From Actinokineospora fastidiosa (GTDB lineage: Bacteria; Actinomycetota; Actinomycetes; Mycobacteriales; Pseudonocardiaceae): a stretch of DNA of 64,000 nt. Position numbers and translations under genes: made by a program. Position 1 is the first letter of the stretch. Every line of letters starts with the position of its first letter. Positions 1 to 9,226 of this stretch are shown here, piece after piece. The stretch is taken from positions 1 through 64,000 of the forward strand of contig NZ_BMRB01000001.1 of assembly GCF_014648415.1 (NCBI RefSeq), written 5' to 3'. Below the pieces are notes generated by a model. The model saw only the letters and a list, made by a program, of their open reading frames with translations, was not told the DNA's origin and made no database searches.

Positions 1-30
1 GTCCTGAGCCAGGATCAAACTCTCCAACAA
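1..30 (-). rRNA. rrs: 16S rRNA, 5' end (partial)
   Basis: The first 30 bases are the reverse complement of the universally conserved start of 16S rRNA, including the 27F primer site (AGAGTTTGATCCTGGCTCAG). The gene runs leftward out of the window, so only its 5' end is present. The exact mature 5' end cannot be fixed here; it probably lies within a few bases of position 28-30. Confidence 0.95.
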
Positions 31-282
31 TGATCCATAGCAACCAGACGTATCTGGTCAAATATACTCAAAGGAACCCACAAACAGGGGTTCACTTCAT
101 AAAAGCTCTACTGGCTTTCATCGGCACACTGTTGAGTTCTCAAACAACACACGCACATCCATCAGGCCGCACAGGCGACGCCTCAGGAGGCTGGTATTGC
201 CTAGCTTTGGTTTTGCCCACCGACCAACCCGTGGAGGATCGAAGATCCTTACCGGAAGTTCTGGCTCGGGCAACGACGCACT
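31..282 (-). other. rRNA operon leader (pre-16S region)
   Basis: This transcribed leader lies between the nearer rrn promoter and mature 16S, and is visibly AT-richer than the surrounding genes. Read on the minus strand it holds the actinobacterial boxA/processing-like motif TGTTTGAGAACTCAACAGTG (about 127-147), which in the family is linked to antitermination and RNase III processing. Two small inverted repeats follow: GGAACCC/GGGTTCC at about 75-95 and ACCAGA/TCTGGT at about 51-60. No protein gene is supported; a long plus-strand frame across it is chance. Confidence 0.8.
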
Positions 283-311
283 ACGTTACTCGGTCCGATT
301 CGCGGTGTCAA
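283..311 (-). promoter_or_regulatory. rrn promoter, proximal
   Basis: On the minus strand a perfect -35 TTGACA (306-311) is followed by a 17-base spacer and a -10 TAACGT (283-288). This is a textbook primary-sigma promoter, about 250 bases upstream of 16S, the usual place for the promoter nearest the gene in actinobacterial rrn operons. Confidence 0.85.
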
Positions 312-392
312 CCCGCTCGACCCGGTTGGAGTGTCCGTCCCGATCGGGCGCTAGTCCCGCTTTCGTTCCGGCCGCTCCGTGCGACAGGGAGA

Positions 393-422
393 AAGTTACG
401 CGGCTTCGATCAGCAAAGTCAA
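393..422 (-). promoter_or_regulatory. rrn promoter, distal
   Basis: The minus strand shows a second promoter: -35 TTGACT (417-422), an 18-base spacer, then -10 TAACTT (393-398). It lies immediately downstream of the stop of the glycosyltransferase/FkbM gene, giving the rRNA operon tandem promoters, as is common in actinomycetes. Confidence 0.75.
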
Positions 423-431
423 ATCGGCTGG

Positions 432-3400
432 TCAGCGCGTTGCGGCGGGTCGGAGCCACAGGGTGCGCACCACCCCGGAGAGCACCTCGTCGAGCACGTC
501 GTCGGGCGCCACCGCGCGGTCGTCGCCCAGGCGCACCAGCTCGTACCCCCACGTCCGGAACTCCCGCAGGACGACGGCGGGGTCATCCCCGAAACCGCTG
601 GTCAGCGGCCCGTCCATCGCCACGATCACGTTCGGCCGGTCCTTGCGGAGCCTGCGCACGAGACCCCCGAGAACCCGGTGCCCACGGCCCGGAACGTCCA
701 CCTTCACGACCGACAACCGCTGCCCGGCGGCGGCCGGGACGGCGGTCAGCTCGCGGTCGAGCCGGACGCCCGCGATCGCGAATTCACCCGATGTGGTGGT
801 GATCACGCTTTCTGGATCTTGGGGTCCCACTCCGTACCCACCGCCCGCCGCGGGGGTGGCCACCAGGTCCGCCTGCCCGTCCCACGCCGCCGCCGTCACG
901 ACCGCGAGCCGTTCGGCGACAGCCGGGGCGACGTTGGCGGAAACGTTGTGGCGCAACAACTTCACCGCGTCGGGGTCCGGCTCGACCGCGACGACCGTGC
1001 CGCTGGTCCCCAACCGCGCGAGCACCCGCAGGGAGTGGTAGCCCACGTACGCCCCCACGTCGAGGAACACCGAGTCGGGCTCGATCAGGGAGTCGACGAG
1101 CTCGGCGACCTCGGGTTCCCACACACCGTTGCTCGACAGGACCGCCGACATGACGCTGTCCTGCGCCGGTAGCCGGATCAGACCCGCGTCGCACAGCACC
1201 AGCGAGCTGGGCACGCCGACGTCATCGGGCTCAACCCGCTCGTGCTGCCTGACCACGACTCGCCGGAGCGCATCTGTGGCACGAAGCGCCTGGTCGGCGG
1301 ACCACCGGCCGACATCGAGCCGGGCGTCGCGGTCGGCGAGTTCGCGCGTGAGCCGCTCCTCCAACGCGCTTATCCGCGCCTGGCTGCTCTCCAACGCCTC
1401 TGTCAGCGCGCGCACCTGGTCCGCAACTGCGGGATCGGCTCGCCTGGTCTGGTTCTTGCGGACGAGAGCCGCGAAGTCCCCTACGGTGCGGACCCCGTCG
1501 GCGACCTCGCCGCGAAGCCGCGCGACCTCCTCGCCTGTCGCCGCGATCTGCCTCCCGAGCTGCGAATTCCTCTCCGCGATGAGGTCCAGATCGGCGCGGA
1601 GCAGGTCTCCGTCGACGCCAGCACCAGCGGCCGCGATGCGGTCCTGGCGCTCGACCAACCCGGCCGCCGTGCGCTCGACGCCCTCCAGCAGCGCGGACAT
1701 CACCCAGGTCAGGTGCGCGTCGTAGTGGTTGAGCACGCGCAGCACACCACGGCGGAGCGCGGGCGCCATCGGGATGCGGTAACCGGCGTCGACGTCGGGT
1801 TTGCGCAGGAGAGCGTGCCTGGCGGCCAGCAGCGGACGCAGCGGGTCTTCCTCGGTCGCGGCGGCCAGCGCCCGTTCCGCGCGCCACCCCCGGTAGGCCA
1901 GTTCCGTGCGTCTGCGGATAGCCGCTCCCGACACCGCGGGCGAGAGCACCTCGGACAGGTGCGTACGCGCGGCGGTGCCCACTTTGTCAGCAACGGCCAC
2001 ATCGTCGGCCAGGTCGCGGAACGCGCGCGCTCGCTGCTGCTCGGGCAGGGCGACGCAGCCGTCACCGCCCAGGAGTTCGGCGGCCAACCCACCGGCCGTG
2101 GTGATGACCGGGACGCCGCGCAGCGAGGTCGCGATCAGCCACTGCTGCACCTGTCCTGCTTGTGGGTGGTCCGACGGGTGCAGCGAGACTGCCCAGGTCG
2201 CGGCGTCTATCGCGCGCGGGAAGCGGTCCTCGTCGGTGACCAGCCGCACGCGCGGGTCGCTCGCGGACGTCAGCCGAAGGCGTTCAGCGGCCTCGCTGCG
2301 CGCGACCGGCTCGGGGACCAGCAGGACCAGGCGGGCGTCCTCCCGCTCGGGGAAGGCCGAGGTGAAGGCGGCGATGACGGCTTCCGAGCCGTCGGCCAGC
2401 GCGACGAAGACCGGCCCTTCGCCCAGGTCGAGCGCGGTGCGGGCGAAGTCGGGATCGTCGCGGGCGCCCGGGTCGACGACCGGGAGCGGGACGGTGTGGG
2501 TGGCGACGCCATCAGCGGCGGGCGCCAGGGACGGCCAGGCTAACCAGCGTTCCGCGGTTCCGTCTGGCAGCGGGCCGACGATCTCCCGCACGGCGATGAC
2601 GTAGCGGTTCTTGGGAGCGGCTACCAGCGGGTCGCACAGCAGGACGACCGGGTAACGGCAGTCATCCGCGACCGGGAGGCCGGACGCCTCGGCGGCGCGA
2701 CGGACGCGCTCGGCGAGCACGCCCTCCCCCAGCACGGTCACACCGATCTGGTCGAGCAGGGCGACCTCGCCCGGTGCTCCTGGTATCGCGCGTTGCGGCA
2801 GCCGTCCAGTCAGCACGCCGTCGGTCGCGCACCAGGCGCGATAGTCCGCTCCACTGGGGTCGCGGAACCGTTTCCGCAGGTCACGGTCGCTCGACCACAC
2901 TGCTGCCGCCCAGCGGGTGAGGCCGGGGTGCTCGGCGTCCGGGGCGCAGGCCCAGCGCAGGAACTCGGTGGGGTCGGTGGCCGCGGGTGGGCGCTCTGCG
3001 GGGCGTGCCGCGCGGTAGGCGGCGCGGAGCCGGGCGGGGATCTCCGTGCCGTCGGGCAGGCTGCCGAAGCGCACCGTCGGGGTGGTCGCGGGGACGTCGA
3101 GTTCGGTGGCGTAGTCGGCGCAGAGCCTGCTGAGCAGCGGGAACTCCGACAACAGGACGCGCGGGTGATCGGTGATGGCCGCGCTGAGCAGCCAGGGGCG
3201 CGCCGGGTCGAAGTCGGTGAAGTCGACCGTGCGGAGGGGAGCACCCGCGGCCGTGAGCGTGTGGTCGGCCGCCTTGGCCAACGGGCGCTGGGCGGCGTTC
3301 CACCGGGACAGGCCGACGCCGGGATCGCGCAGCACGCGGTGGTCGACCAGCGCGGGGGCGCCGTCGAGGATCTCGGCGGCGCGGGCGGGGTCGGCCTGGG

Positions 3401-3908
3401 CCGTGTCTGCCCAGGCGTGCAGGAAGTGCTCGGCGCCGGGGGCGGCCAGGATCAGGCCGCCGTCGTAGATGCCCGCGGCGCGCAGGTCGGCGGGCGTCGG
3501 GCGCAGGCCGTCGTCGGGGAGCGGGCGCAGGACGCGCGGGACCAGCAGCAGGGCAGCGTCCCCGAGCGCGTCGACCAGGTGGTCGGCCACGGGCGCGTAG
3601 ACGCGCACGTGCGGGGCGAGGAGCAGGACCGGGCGGTCGTGCTGGGCGATCAGCCACTCGACCAGGCGGGGGCGCAGCGCGGCGGCGGCCTCCGCCGCGG
3701 TGTGCCCGGTGGCCAGCACGGCCAGATCGGTCACCCCGATGTCGGCCGGGCGCAGGACGTCGGGCTCGGCGTCGGCGTCCACGAGCAGGAGGACGAATCG
3801 ACCGCCGGGGTGGTGCTCGAGCCAGGTGCGGGCGGTGACACGGGCGGCGGGCAGTTCGGCTGCGGCGGCCACCGTGCAGGCGATCACCGGCGGGGACACG
3901 TCGGGCAC
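432..3908 (-). CDS. glycosyltransferase-like / coiled-coil / FkbM methyltransferase fusion
   Basis: A 1,158-residue protein with at least three parts. Residues about 1-230 look like a nucleotide-sugar transferase N-terminal fold (hydrophobic strands, 'LLLVDADAEPD'). Residues about 440-690 resemble a GT-B glycosyltransferase C-terminal half ('GVPVITTAGGLAAELLGGDG'). A Glu/Arg/Leu-rich coiled coil spans about 760-870. A class I SAM-dependent FkbM methyltransferase begins near 945 ('FLDVGAYVGYHSL', then 'VVAVEPDPDA'). The likely role is building and O-methylating a surface glycan; the substrate is unknown. The GTG start at 3908 has no Shine-Dalgarno, but TAGGTT lies 6 bases upstream, so the mRNA is probably leaderless. 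The gene ends next to the distal rrn promoter. The FkbM call is firm; the glycosyltransferase assignments are weaker. Confidence 0.75.
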   Translation of the reverse strand: MPDVSPPVIACTVAAAAELPAARVTARTWLEHHPGGRFVLLLVDADAEPDVLRPADIGVTDLAVLATGHTAAEAAAALRPRLVEWLIAQHDRPVLLLAPHVRVYAPVADHLVDALGDAALLLVPRVLRPLPDDGLRPTPADLRAAGIYDGGLILAAPGAEHFLHAWADTAQADPARAAEILDGAPALVDHRVLRDPGVGLSRWNAAQRPLAKAADHTLTAAGAPLRTVDFTDFDPARPWLLSAAITDHPRVLLSEFPLLSRLCADYATELDVPATTPTVRFGSLPDGTEIPARLRAAYRAARPAERPPAATDPTEFLRWACAPDAEHPGLTRWAAAVWSSDRDLRKRFRDPSGADYRAWCATDGVLTGRLPQRAIPGAPGEVALLDQIGVTVLGEGVLAERVRRAAEASGLPVADDCRYPVVLLCDPLVAAPKNRYVIAVREIVGPLPDGTAERWLAWPSLAPAADGVATHTVPLPVVDPGARDDPDFARTALDLGEGPVFVALADGSEAVIAAFTSAFPEREDARLVLLVPEPVARSEAAERLRLTSASDPRVRLVTDEDRFPRAIDAATWAVSLHPSDHPQAGQVQQWLIATSLRGVPVITTAGGLAAELLGGDGCVALPEQQRARAFRDLADDVAVADKVGTAARTHLSEVLSPAVSGAAIRRRTELAYRGWRAERALAAATEEDPLRPLLAARHALLRKPDVDAGYRIPMAPALRRGVLRVLNHYDAHLTWVMSALLEGVERTAAGLVERQDRIAAAGAGVDGDLLRADLDLIAERNSQLGRQIAATGEEVARLRGEVADGVRTVGDFAALVRKNQTRRADPAVADQVRALTEALESSQARISALEERLTRELADRDARLDVGRWSADQALRATDALRRVVVRQHERVEPDDVGVPSSLVLCDAGLIRLPAQDSVMSAVLSSNGVWEPEVAELVDSLIEPDSVFLDVGAYVGYHSLRVLARLGTSGTVVAVEPDPDAVKLLRHNVSANVAPAVAERLAVVTAAAWDGQADLVATPAAGGGYGVGPQDPESVITTTSGEFAIAGVRLDRELTAVPAAAGQRLSVVKVDVPGRGHRVLGGLVRRLRKDRPNVIVAMDGPLTSGFGDDPAVVLREFRTWGYELVRLGDDRAVAPDDVLDEVLSGVVRTLWLRPAATR

Positions 3909-3967
3909 CCGGCCAACCTAGTGCTTTCCGCCGTCTTCCCGCCTACCCCCGGTTGGGCGAAGTCGAG

Positions 3968-3976
3968 TTATCCACA
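3968..3976 (+). other. DnaA-box-like 9-mer (TTATCCACA)
   Basis: A perfect consensus DnaA box in the 120-base gap between the amidase stop and the start of the glycosyltransferase/FkbM gene. A second identical copy, also preceded by CGAG, lies at 18267. An isolated box is not an origin; titration or regulation by DnaA is only a possibility. Confidence 0.4.
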
Positions 3977-4028
3977 GGCCGGGAGTTGGCCGTGACGGGG
4001 CCGGGGCGGGGTCGGCAGGCTGGAGGTG

Positions 4029-5486
4029 TCAGACCGGGAGGACCGGGTGGAGTTCCGGGTCCTTCCTGGCCTGGACCAGCCGTTCGAACGCGGCGGCTGT
4101 GGCCAGCAGATGGGCGTCCCGATGGGCGCCGGAGAGGAGGGTGATGCCTATGGGCAGTGGCCCAGCCGACCCCGCGGGGACGGTGACGGCCGGATATCCG
4201 GCGACGGCCGCGGGTGTTGCCGAGTCGATGGGGGAGCCGGGGGCTCCGGTCACCTCGGCGGGCCCGTTGGTGGGGGCGAGGACGGCGTCGAGGTCGTGTG
4301 CGGCGATGGTCCGGTCTATCGCGGCGCGGGCCAACCTGGTGGCGGTTGGCCGGTGGTCGCGGTGGCGCGGGTCGGCGTCGAGCGCGAGCTCGAAGATGTC
4401 CTGGTCGAAGCGGGACAGTTCGATCGGGTCGACACGGTTGAACGCGACCACTTCGGCGAGGCAGGCCGGGCCGCCCGGGCGTGTGCGCAGGTACTCGTCG
4501 AGCGCGCCTCGGAACTCCGCCACCAGGGCGAACCAGGACCGTTCATCGATCTCGTCCAGGTCCGGCAGGTCGACGTCCACGCACCGGGCCCCGGCCTCGG
4601 TGAGGGCGGCGACGCTGTCGGCGAGGACGCGGTCGACGAACGGGTCCCCCGGCCGCCGCCAGATGCCCAGTCGCCGTCCCCGCAGTGCCGCCGGGGTGGC
4701 TCGCGCCGCGAGCCCGGCGAGGTCGAGACCGGTTTCGTCCCGGTCTGCCACCCGACCCGCCGTCGGGAGTCCTGCCCGGGCAGGGCTCTCCACACCGTGC
4801 AGCACGGCGAGGGTCAGGGCCGCGTCGGCGACGGTCCGGGCCAGGACGCCCACCGCGTCCTGGTGCGGACTGATCGGGATGACGCCGTCGGTGGGCAACA
4901 GCCCACTGGTCGGTTTGAGCCCGACGACGCCGCAGTAGCCCGCTGGGCTGACGATGGACCCGTTGGTCTCGGTGCCGATGGCGATGTGCGCCATGCCCGC
5001 GGCGACGGCGGCGGCCGATCCGGACGAGGAGCCGCTGGGGTTGTGCGCGAGCACGTGCGGGTTGCCGGTCTGGCCGCCGACGGCCGACCAGCCGGAGATC
5101 GAGTGGGTGGACCGGAAGTTGGCCCACTCGGAGAGGTTGGTCTTGCCGAGGATCACCGCCCCGGCCGCCCGCAGGCGGTCGACGATGGCGGCGTCCTTGG
5201 GCGCGCGCAGATCGGCGAGCGCGCGGGAGCCCGCGGTGGTGGGCAGCTCGGCGGTGTCGATGTTGTCCTTGAGCAGGACGGTGACGCCGTCCAGTGGTCC
5301 GCGCAGGGTGCCGGTGGCGGCGCGCTCGTCGCTGGCGCGCGCCTGCGCCTCGGCGTCGGGGGCTAGGCAGAGGACGGCGCGCAGGAGCGGGTCGACTTGG
5401 GCTATGCGCGTGCGGCAGGCCTGGGTCTGCTCCAGCGCGGTGGTCCGGCCCGCGGCGCGCAGCTGCTGGAACTCGGCGATGTCCAC
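4029..5486 (-). CDS. amidase signature family hydrolase
   Basis: A 485-residue amidase (GatA/AMIE superfamily), hydrolysing a C-N amide bond through a Ser-cisSer-Lys triad. The Lys motif 'VTVLLKDNIDT' is near residue 80; the Gly/Ser signature 'GSSSGSAAAVAAG' supplies the cis-Ser; 'TETNGSIVSPAGYCGVVGLKPT' holds the nucleophile region. Length is normal for the family. The GTG start at 5486 was chosen because it begins the conserved N-terminus (VDIAEFQQL) 14 bases after the glnA2 stop; the open frame extends far upstream only as an overlap of glnA2. It follows GlnA2 in an apparent operon, suggesting amide-nitrogen release feeding glutamine metabolism, but the substrate is unknown. It is not a GatA of the tRNA amidotransferase, as gatB/gatC are absent. 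Confidence 0.88.
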   Translation of the reverse strand: MDIAEFQQLRAAGRTTALEQTQACRTRIAQVDPLLRAVLCLAPDAEAQARASDERAATGTLRGPLDGVTVLLKDNIDTAELPTTAGSRALADLRAPKDAAIVDRLRAAGAVILGKTNLSEWANFRSTHSISGWSAVGGQTGNPHVLAHNPSGSSSGSAAAVAAGMAHIAIGTETNGSIVSPAGYCGVVGLKPTSGLLPTDGVIPISPHQDAVGVLARTVADAALTLAVLHGVESPARAGLPTAGRVADRDETGLDLAGLAARATPAALRGRRLGIWRRPGDPFVDRVLADSVAALTEAGARCVDVDLPDLDEIDERSWFALVAEFRGALDEYLRTRPGGPACLAEVVAFNRVDPIELSRFDQDIFELALDADPRHRDHRPTATRLARAAIDRTIAAHDLDAVLAPTNGPAEVTGAPGSPIDSATPAAVAGYPAVTVPAGSAGPLPIGITLLSGAHRDAHLLATAAAFERLVQARKDPELHPVLPV

Positions 5487-5500
5487 CTCGGCTGTCCGAC

Positions 5501-6844
5501 TCAGAGGACCGGGAGCATCGTGCGGAGCTCGTAGGGGGTGACGCTGCGGCGGTAGGCGTCCCACTCCGAGCGCTTGTTGCGGAGGAAGAAGTCGAAGACG
5601 TGTTCGCCGAGGGTCTCGGCGACCAGCTCCGAGTTCTCCATCTCCGCCAGCGCCTCGCCGAGGTTCTGCGGGAGGTGGGCGTAGCCCGCCGCGCGGCGCT
5701 CGGCGTCGGACAGGGACCAGACGTCGTCCTCGGCGGCGGGGGGCAGCTCGTAGCCCTCGGCGATGCCCTTGAGGCCCGCGGCGAGGATGACCGAGTAGGC
5801 CAGGTACGGGTTGCACGCGGAGTCCAGCGAGCGGATCTCGACGCGGCGGGAGGACGCCTTGCCCGGGGAGTACATCGGGACGCGGACCAGGGCCGAGCGG
5901 TTGGCGTGGCCCCAGCAGACGGCAGAGGGCGCCTCGCCGCCGACGATGAGGCGCTTGTAGGAGTTGACCCACTGGTTCGTGATCGCCGAGATCTCGCGGG
6001 CGTGGCGGAGCAGTCCGGCGACGAAGGCCTTGCCGGTGGCGGAGAGCTGGTAGGGGTCCTCGCCGTCGTAGAAGGCGTTGCGGTCGCCCTCGAACAGGCT
6101 GACGTGGGTGTGCATGCCGGAGCCGGGCTGGTCGGTGAACGGCTTGGGCATGAAGGAGGCGTGCACGCCCTGGGTCAGGGCGACCTCCTTGACGACGTAG
6201 CGGAAGGTCATGACGTTGTCGGCCATGGTGAGGGCGTCGGCGTAGCGCAGGTCGATCTCCTGCTGGCCGGGGGCGCCCTCGTGGTGGCTGAACTCCACCG
6301 AGATGCCCATGGCCTCCAGGGTCTCGATGGCGTGCCTGCGGAAGTGGGTCGCGGTCGCGTGGCTGGCCTGGTCGAAGTAGCCGCCGTTGTCGGCGGGCTC
6401 TGGGGCCGACCCGTCGGCGGGGAGGTTGCTGAGCAGGAAGAACTCGATCTCCGGGTGCACGTAGCAGGTGAACCCGGCCTCGCTCGCGCGCGAGAGCGTG
6501 CGGCGCAGGACGTGGCGCGGGTCGGCCCAGGAGGGGGCGCCGTCGGGCATGGCGATGTCGCAGAACATGCGCGCGGAGTAGGGCTCGCCGCCGGGGGTCT
6601 CCCACGGGAGCACCTGGAAGGTCGACGGGTCGGGCTTGGCCACCATGTCGGACTCGTATACGCGGGCAAATCCCTCGATGGCCGAGCCGTCGAAGCCGAT
6701 GCCCTCGGAGAAGGCGCCCTCCAGCTCGGCGGGGGCGACGGCGACGGACTTGAGGAAGCCCAGCACGTCGGTGAACCACAGCCGGACGAACCGGATGTCG
6801 CGCTCCTCGAGCGTGCGCAGCACGAAGTCTTGCTGGCGATCCAT
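5501..6844 (-). CDS. glnA2: type I glutamine synthetase, GlnA2-like
   Basis: A 447-residue GSI-family enzyme, ATP-dependent ligation of ammonia to glutamate or a related substrate. It matches mycobacterial GlnA2 closely: 'RFVRLWFTDVLGFLKSV' at the start, 'HPEIEFFLL', 'SHHEGAPGQQEIDLR' and 'NRSALVRVPMY' for metal, glutamate and ATP sites, and 'FDFFLRNKRSEWD' near the C-terminus. The Tyr adenylylation loop of GlnA1 is not seen. Non-GlnA1 paralogues in actinobacteria can act on polyamines, so glutamine synthesis itself is not assured. ATG 6844 gives the MDRQQ start of mycobacterial GlnA2; an in-frame ATG at 6862 overlaps the upstream MFS stop (TGATG) and may be the real, coupled start. An amidase follows 14 bases downstream. 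Confidence 0.93.
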   Translation of the reverse strand: MDRQQDFVLRTLEERDIRFVRLWFTDVLGFLKSVAVAPAELEGAFSEGIGFDGSAIEGFARVYESDMVAKPDPSTFQVLPWETPGGEPYSARMFCDIAMPDGAPSWADPRHVLRRTLSRASEAGFTCYVHPEIEFFLLSNLPADGSAPEPADNGGYFDQASHATATHFRRHAIETLEAMGISVEFSHHEGAPGQQEIDLRYADALTMADNVMTFRYVVKEVALTQGVHASFMPKPFTDQPGSGMHTHVSLFEGDRNAFYDGEDPYQLSATGKAFVAGLLRHAREISAITNQWVNSYKRLIVGGEAPSAVCWGHANRSALVRVPMYSPGKASSRRVEIRSLDSACNPYLAYSVILAAGLKGIAEGYELPPAAEDDVWSLSDAERRAAGYAHLPQNLGEALAEMENSELVAETLGEHVFDFFLRNKRSEWDAYRRSVTPYELRTMLPVL

Positions 6845-6861
6845 AAGGCGCAGCGTAGACA

Positions 6862-8154
6862 TCACCGGGCGGTGGGCGCTCCTTCGGCCGCTGCCTGTGA
6901 CCGGATGCGCAGCGACAGCACGGCGGCGATGGCGCAGAGGCCGCCCGCGAGGTACCAGGCCAGGTCGTAGCCGCCGTGGTGGTCGCGGATCAGGCCCGCG
7001 CCCAGGGCGGCGACGCCCGCGCCGACCTGGTGGGCGGCGAACACCCAGCCGAAGACGATGGGGCCGTCGGCGCCGAAGACGCGGCGGCACAGGGTGACGG
7101 TGGGCGGGACCGTAGCGACCCAGTCCAGGCCGTAGAAGACGATGAAGGCCCACATGGGCGGTTCGGTGGTAGCGGCGAACAGGTGCGGCAGCACGATGAG
7201 GCTGGCGCCGCGCAGGCTGTAGTAGACGCCGAGCAGGACGCGCGGGTCGACGCGGTCGGTGAGCCAGCCCGAGGCGATGGTGCCCGCGATGTCGAAGATG
7301 CCGATGAGCGCGAGCAGGCCCGCCGCGGTGGTGGCGGGCATGCCGTGGTCGTGTGCGGCTGGGACGAAGTGCGTCCCGATCAGGCCGTTGGTGGACGCGC
7401 CGCAGATGGCGAAGCCCGCGGCGAGCAGCCAGAACGTGCGGTTGCGGGCGGCGGTGCGCAGCACGGTGATGGCGCGGCCCGCGCTGCGGACGCCCGAGGG
7501 CGGGGCGGGCGGGGGTGCGTCGGGGTCCGCGCCGAGCGCGGTGGCGCCCACGTCCTCCGGACGTTCGCGCAGGGCGAGGAGGACCAGCGGGACGACGGCG
7601 AGCGCGCCCGCGCAGACCGCCAGGGAGGCCGTGCGCCAGCCGTGGTCGGTGGACAGGTGCGCGACCAGGGGCAGGAAGACCAGCTGGCCCGCCGCTCCCC
7701 CGGCGGTCAGCACGCCCGAGACCAGGCCCTGGTGGCGGACGAACCAGCGGGAGGTGACGGTGGCGACGAACGTGAGCGCCATCGACCCCGTGCCGACGCC
7801 CACGAAGACGCCCCAGAACAGCAGCAGCTGCCAGCTCGCGGTCATGAACACCGTGAGGCCGCTGCCCGCGGCGACCAGCAGCAGGGCGCCCGCGACGACC
7901 CGGCGCATGCCGAGGCGGTCCATGAGGGCGGCGGCGAAGGGCGAGATCAGGCCGTAGAGCAGCAGGTTGACCGACACCGCCGCCGAGATGGTGGCCGTCG
8001 ACCAGCCGAACTCCTGGTGCAGGGGGTCGATCAGCACGCTCGGGGCGGCGCGGAACCCGGCGGCGCCGACGAGGGCGACGAACGCGGTGCCTGCCACGAA
8101 CCAAGCCCAGTGCGGACGACGCAGGCGTGTCGCGGGCTCCTCCAGTCGGGTCAC
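6862..8154 (-). CDS. MFS transporter
   Basis: A major facilitator permease of about 430 residues with twelve predicted membrane helices and the inter-helix 2/3 motif 'AALMDRLGMRRVV' (motif A variant). A Pro/Ala-rich central loop ('DPDAPPPAPPSG') separates the two six-helix halves. It resembles the monocarboxylate/oxalate-formate antiporter-like group, but the substrate is unknown. The GTG start at 8154 is preferred over an in-frame ATG at 8232, which would run through the divergent regulator's start. Its stop overlaps a possible glnA2 start (TGATG), so it probably heads a permease-glnA2-amidase operon. A link to amide or amine uptake is inference. Confidence 0.82.
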   Translation of the reverse strand: MTRLEEPATRLRRPHWAWFVAGTAFVALVGAAGFRAAPSVLIDPLHQEFGWSTATISAAVSVNLLLYGLISPFAAALMDRLGMRRVVAGALLLVAAGSGLTVFMTASWQLLLFWGVFVGVGTGSMALTFVATVTSRWFVRHQGLVSGVLTAGGAAGQLVFLPLVAHLSTDHGWRTASLAVCAGALAVVPLVLLALRERPEDVGATALGADPDAPPPAPPSGVRSAGRAITVLRTAARNRTFWLLAAGFAICGASTNGLIGTHFVPAAHDHGMPATTAAGLLALIGIFDIAGTIASGWLTDRVDPRVLLGVYYSLRGASLIVLPHLFAATTEPPMWAFIVFYGLDWVATVPPTVTLCRRVFGADGPIVFGWVFAAHQVGAGVAALGAGLIRDHHGGYDLAWYLAGGLCAIAAVLSLRIRSQAAAEGAPTAR

Positions 8155-8225
8155 GACGGTGAGCCTGCCTAGCGCGCGGAGCGGGGACGAGTGGCCCGAT
8201 TGCCAATATGTGTAAAGATCTGGCC

Positions 8226-9188
8226 ATGGCACACCGGGTGGCCGTACTGGCCGTCGATGAGGCGGTCGGGTTCGACCTGTGCATCCCGTCGCTGGTCATG
8301 GCGGCCGCCGTCGACGCCGACCTGCGGCCGCTGTACGAGGTCGCGGTCTGCGGGGTGGACTCGAAGCCGGTGCGGATGACGACGGGGTTCAGCGCGGTGC
8401 TCGACCACGGGCCGGAGGCGCTGGCCGAGGCCGACACGGTGATCGTGCCCGGCACGCGGGCCGTCGGTCCTCGCCGTGAGGGCGTGCTCTCGCCGGAGCT
8501 GGCCGCAGCGCTCGCCCTCGTCCGGCCCGGCACGCGGATGATCTCGATCTGCACGGGCGCGTTCGTGCTGGGCGCGGCCGGGGTGCTCGACGGGCGGCGA
8601 GCGACGACCCACTGGCGGTTCGCCCCGACCTTCCGCGAGCTCTACCCGCGGGTGGACCTCGATCCGGACGTGTTGTTCGTCGACGAGGGGGACGTGCTGA
8701 CCTCGGCGGGCCTGGCGGCGGGCTTGGACCTGTGCCTGCACGTGGTGCGGTCGGACTTCGGCACCGAGGTGGCGAACCGGGCCGCGCGGTACTGCGTGGT
8801 GCCGCCGTGGCGGGAGGGCGGGCAGTCGCAGTTCATCGAGCAGCCGCTGCCCACCGACGGTGGCAACGGCGTGTCGGCGACGCGCGCGTGGGCGCTGGAC
8901 CGGCTGGCCGAGCCGCTGGACCTGGCGTCGATGGCCCAGCACGCCCGGATGAGCGTGCGGACGTTCTCCCGCCGGTTCCGCGCCGAGACGGGGGTGTCCG
9001 CCGGGACCTGGCTGATCCGGCAGCGAGTCCAACGCGCGCGGCACCTGCTGGAGAGCACCGACCTGCCCGTGGACGAGGTGGCCCGGCGGTGCGGCCTGGG
9101 CACGGCGGCCTCGCTTCGTCAGCACCTGCGCACAGCGATCGGGGTGTCCCCGCTCGCGTATCGCAGAACTTTTCGGCCCGCGCGCTGA
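8226..9188 (+). CDS. GlxA family transcriptional regulator (DJ-1/PfpI + AraC)
   Basis: A 320-residue activator-type regulator. Residues 1-185 form a DJ-1/PfpI glutaminase-like sensor domain with the elbow Cys in 'ISICTGAFVLGAAG'. Residues about 215-315 form an AraC-type double helix-turn-helix ('MSVRTFSRRFRAETG', 'VDEVARRCGLGTAASLRQHLR'). The family often controls catabolic or nitrogen genes. ATG 8226 gives MAHRVAVLAV; an upstream ATG at 8208 is less likely. It is divergent from the MFS-glnA2-amidase run with 71 bases between starts, so it is the natural candidate regulator of that operon (inference). AAAGAT lies 6 bases before the start, a weak sign of a leaderless transcript. Confidence 0.88.
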   Translation: MAHRVAVLAVDEAVGFDLCIPSLVMAAAVDADLRPLYEVAVCGVDSKPVRMTTGFSAVLDHGPEALAEADTVIVPGTRAVGPRREGVLSPELAAALALVRPGTRMISICTGAFVLGAAGVLDGRRATTHWRFAPTFRELYPRVDLDPDVLFVDEGDVLTSAGLAAGLDLCLHVVRSDFGTEVANRAARYCVVPPWREGGQSQFIEQPLPTDGGNGVSATRAWALDRLAEPLDLASMAQHARMSVRTFSRRFRAETGVSAGTWLIRQRVQRARHLLESTDLPVDEVARRCGLGTAASLRQHLRTAIGVSPLAYRRTFRPAR

Positions 9189-9226
9189 ACCGGTGGCACG
9201 CTGACCCGTTCTCAGGCGGGGAGATC

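Noticed and set aside
30-1172. A 380-codon plus-strand open frame starting at the 16S end
   Set aside because: It crosses the rRNA leader and promoters and then runs antisense to the FkbM domain; no protein similarity is visible.
4029-6779. A single 916-codon fusion of the amidase with an upstream domain
   Set aside because: The extra upstream residues are out-of-frame glnA2 sequence; the amidase family start is at GTG 5486 directly after the glnA2 stop.
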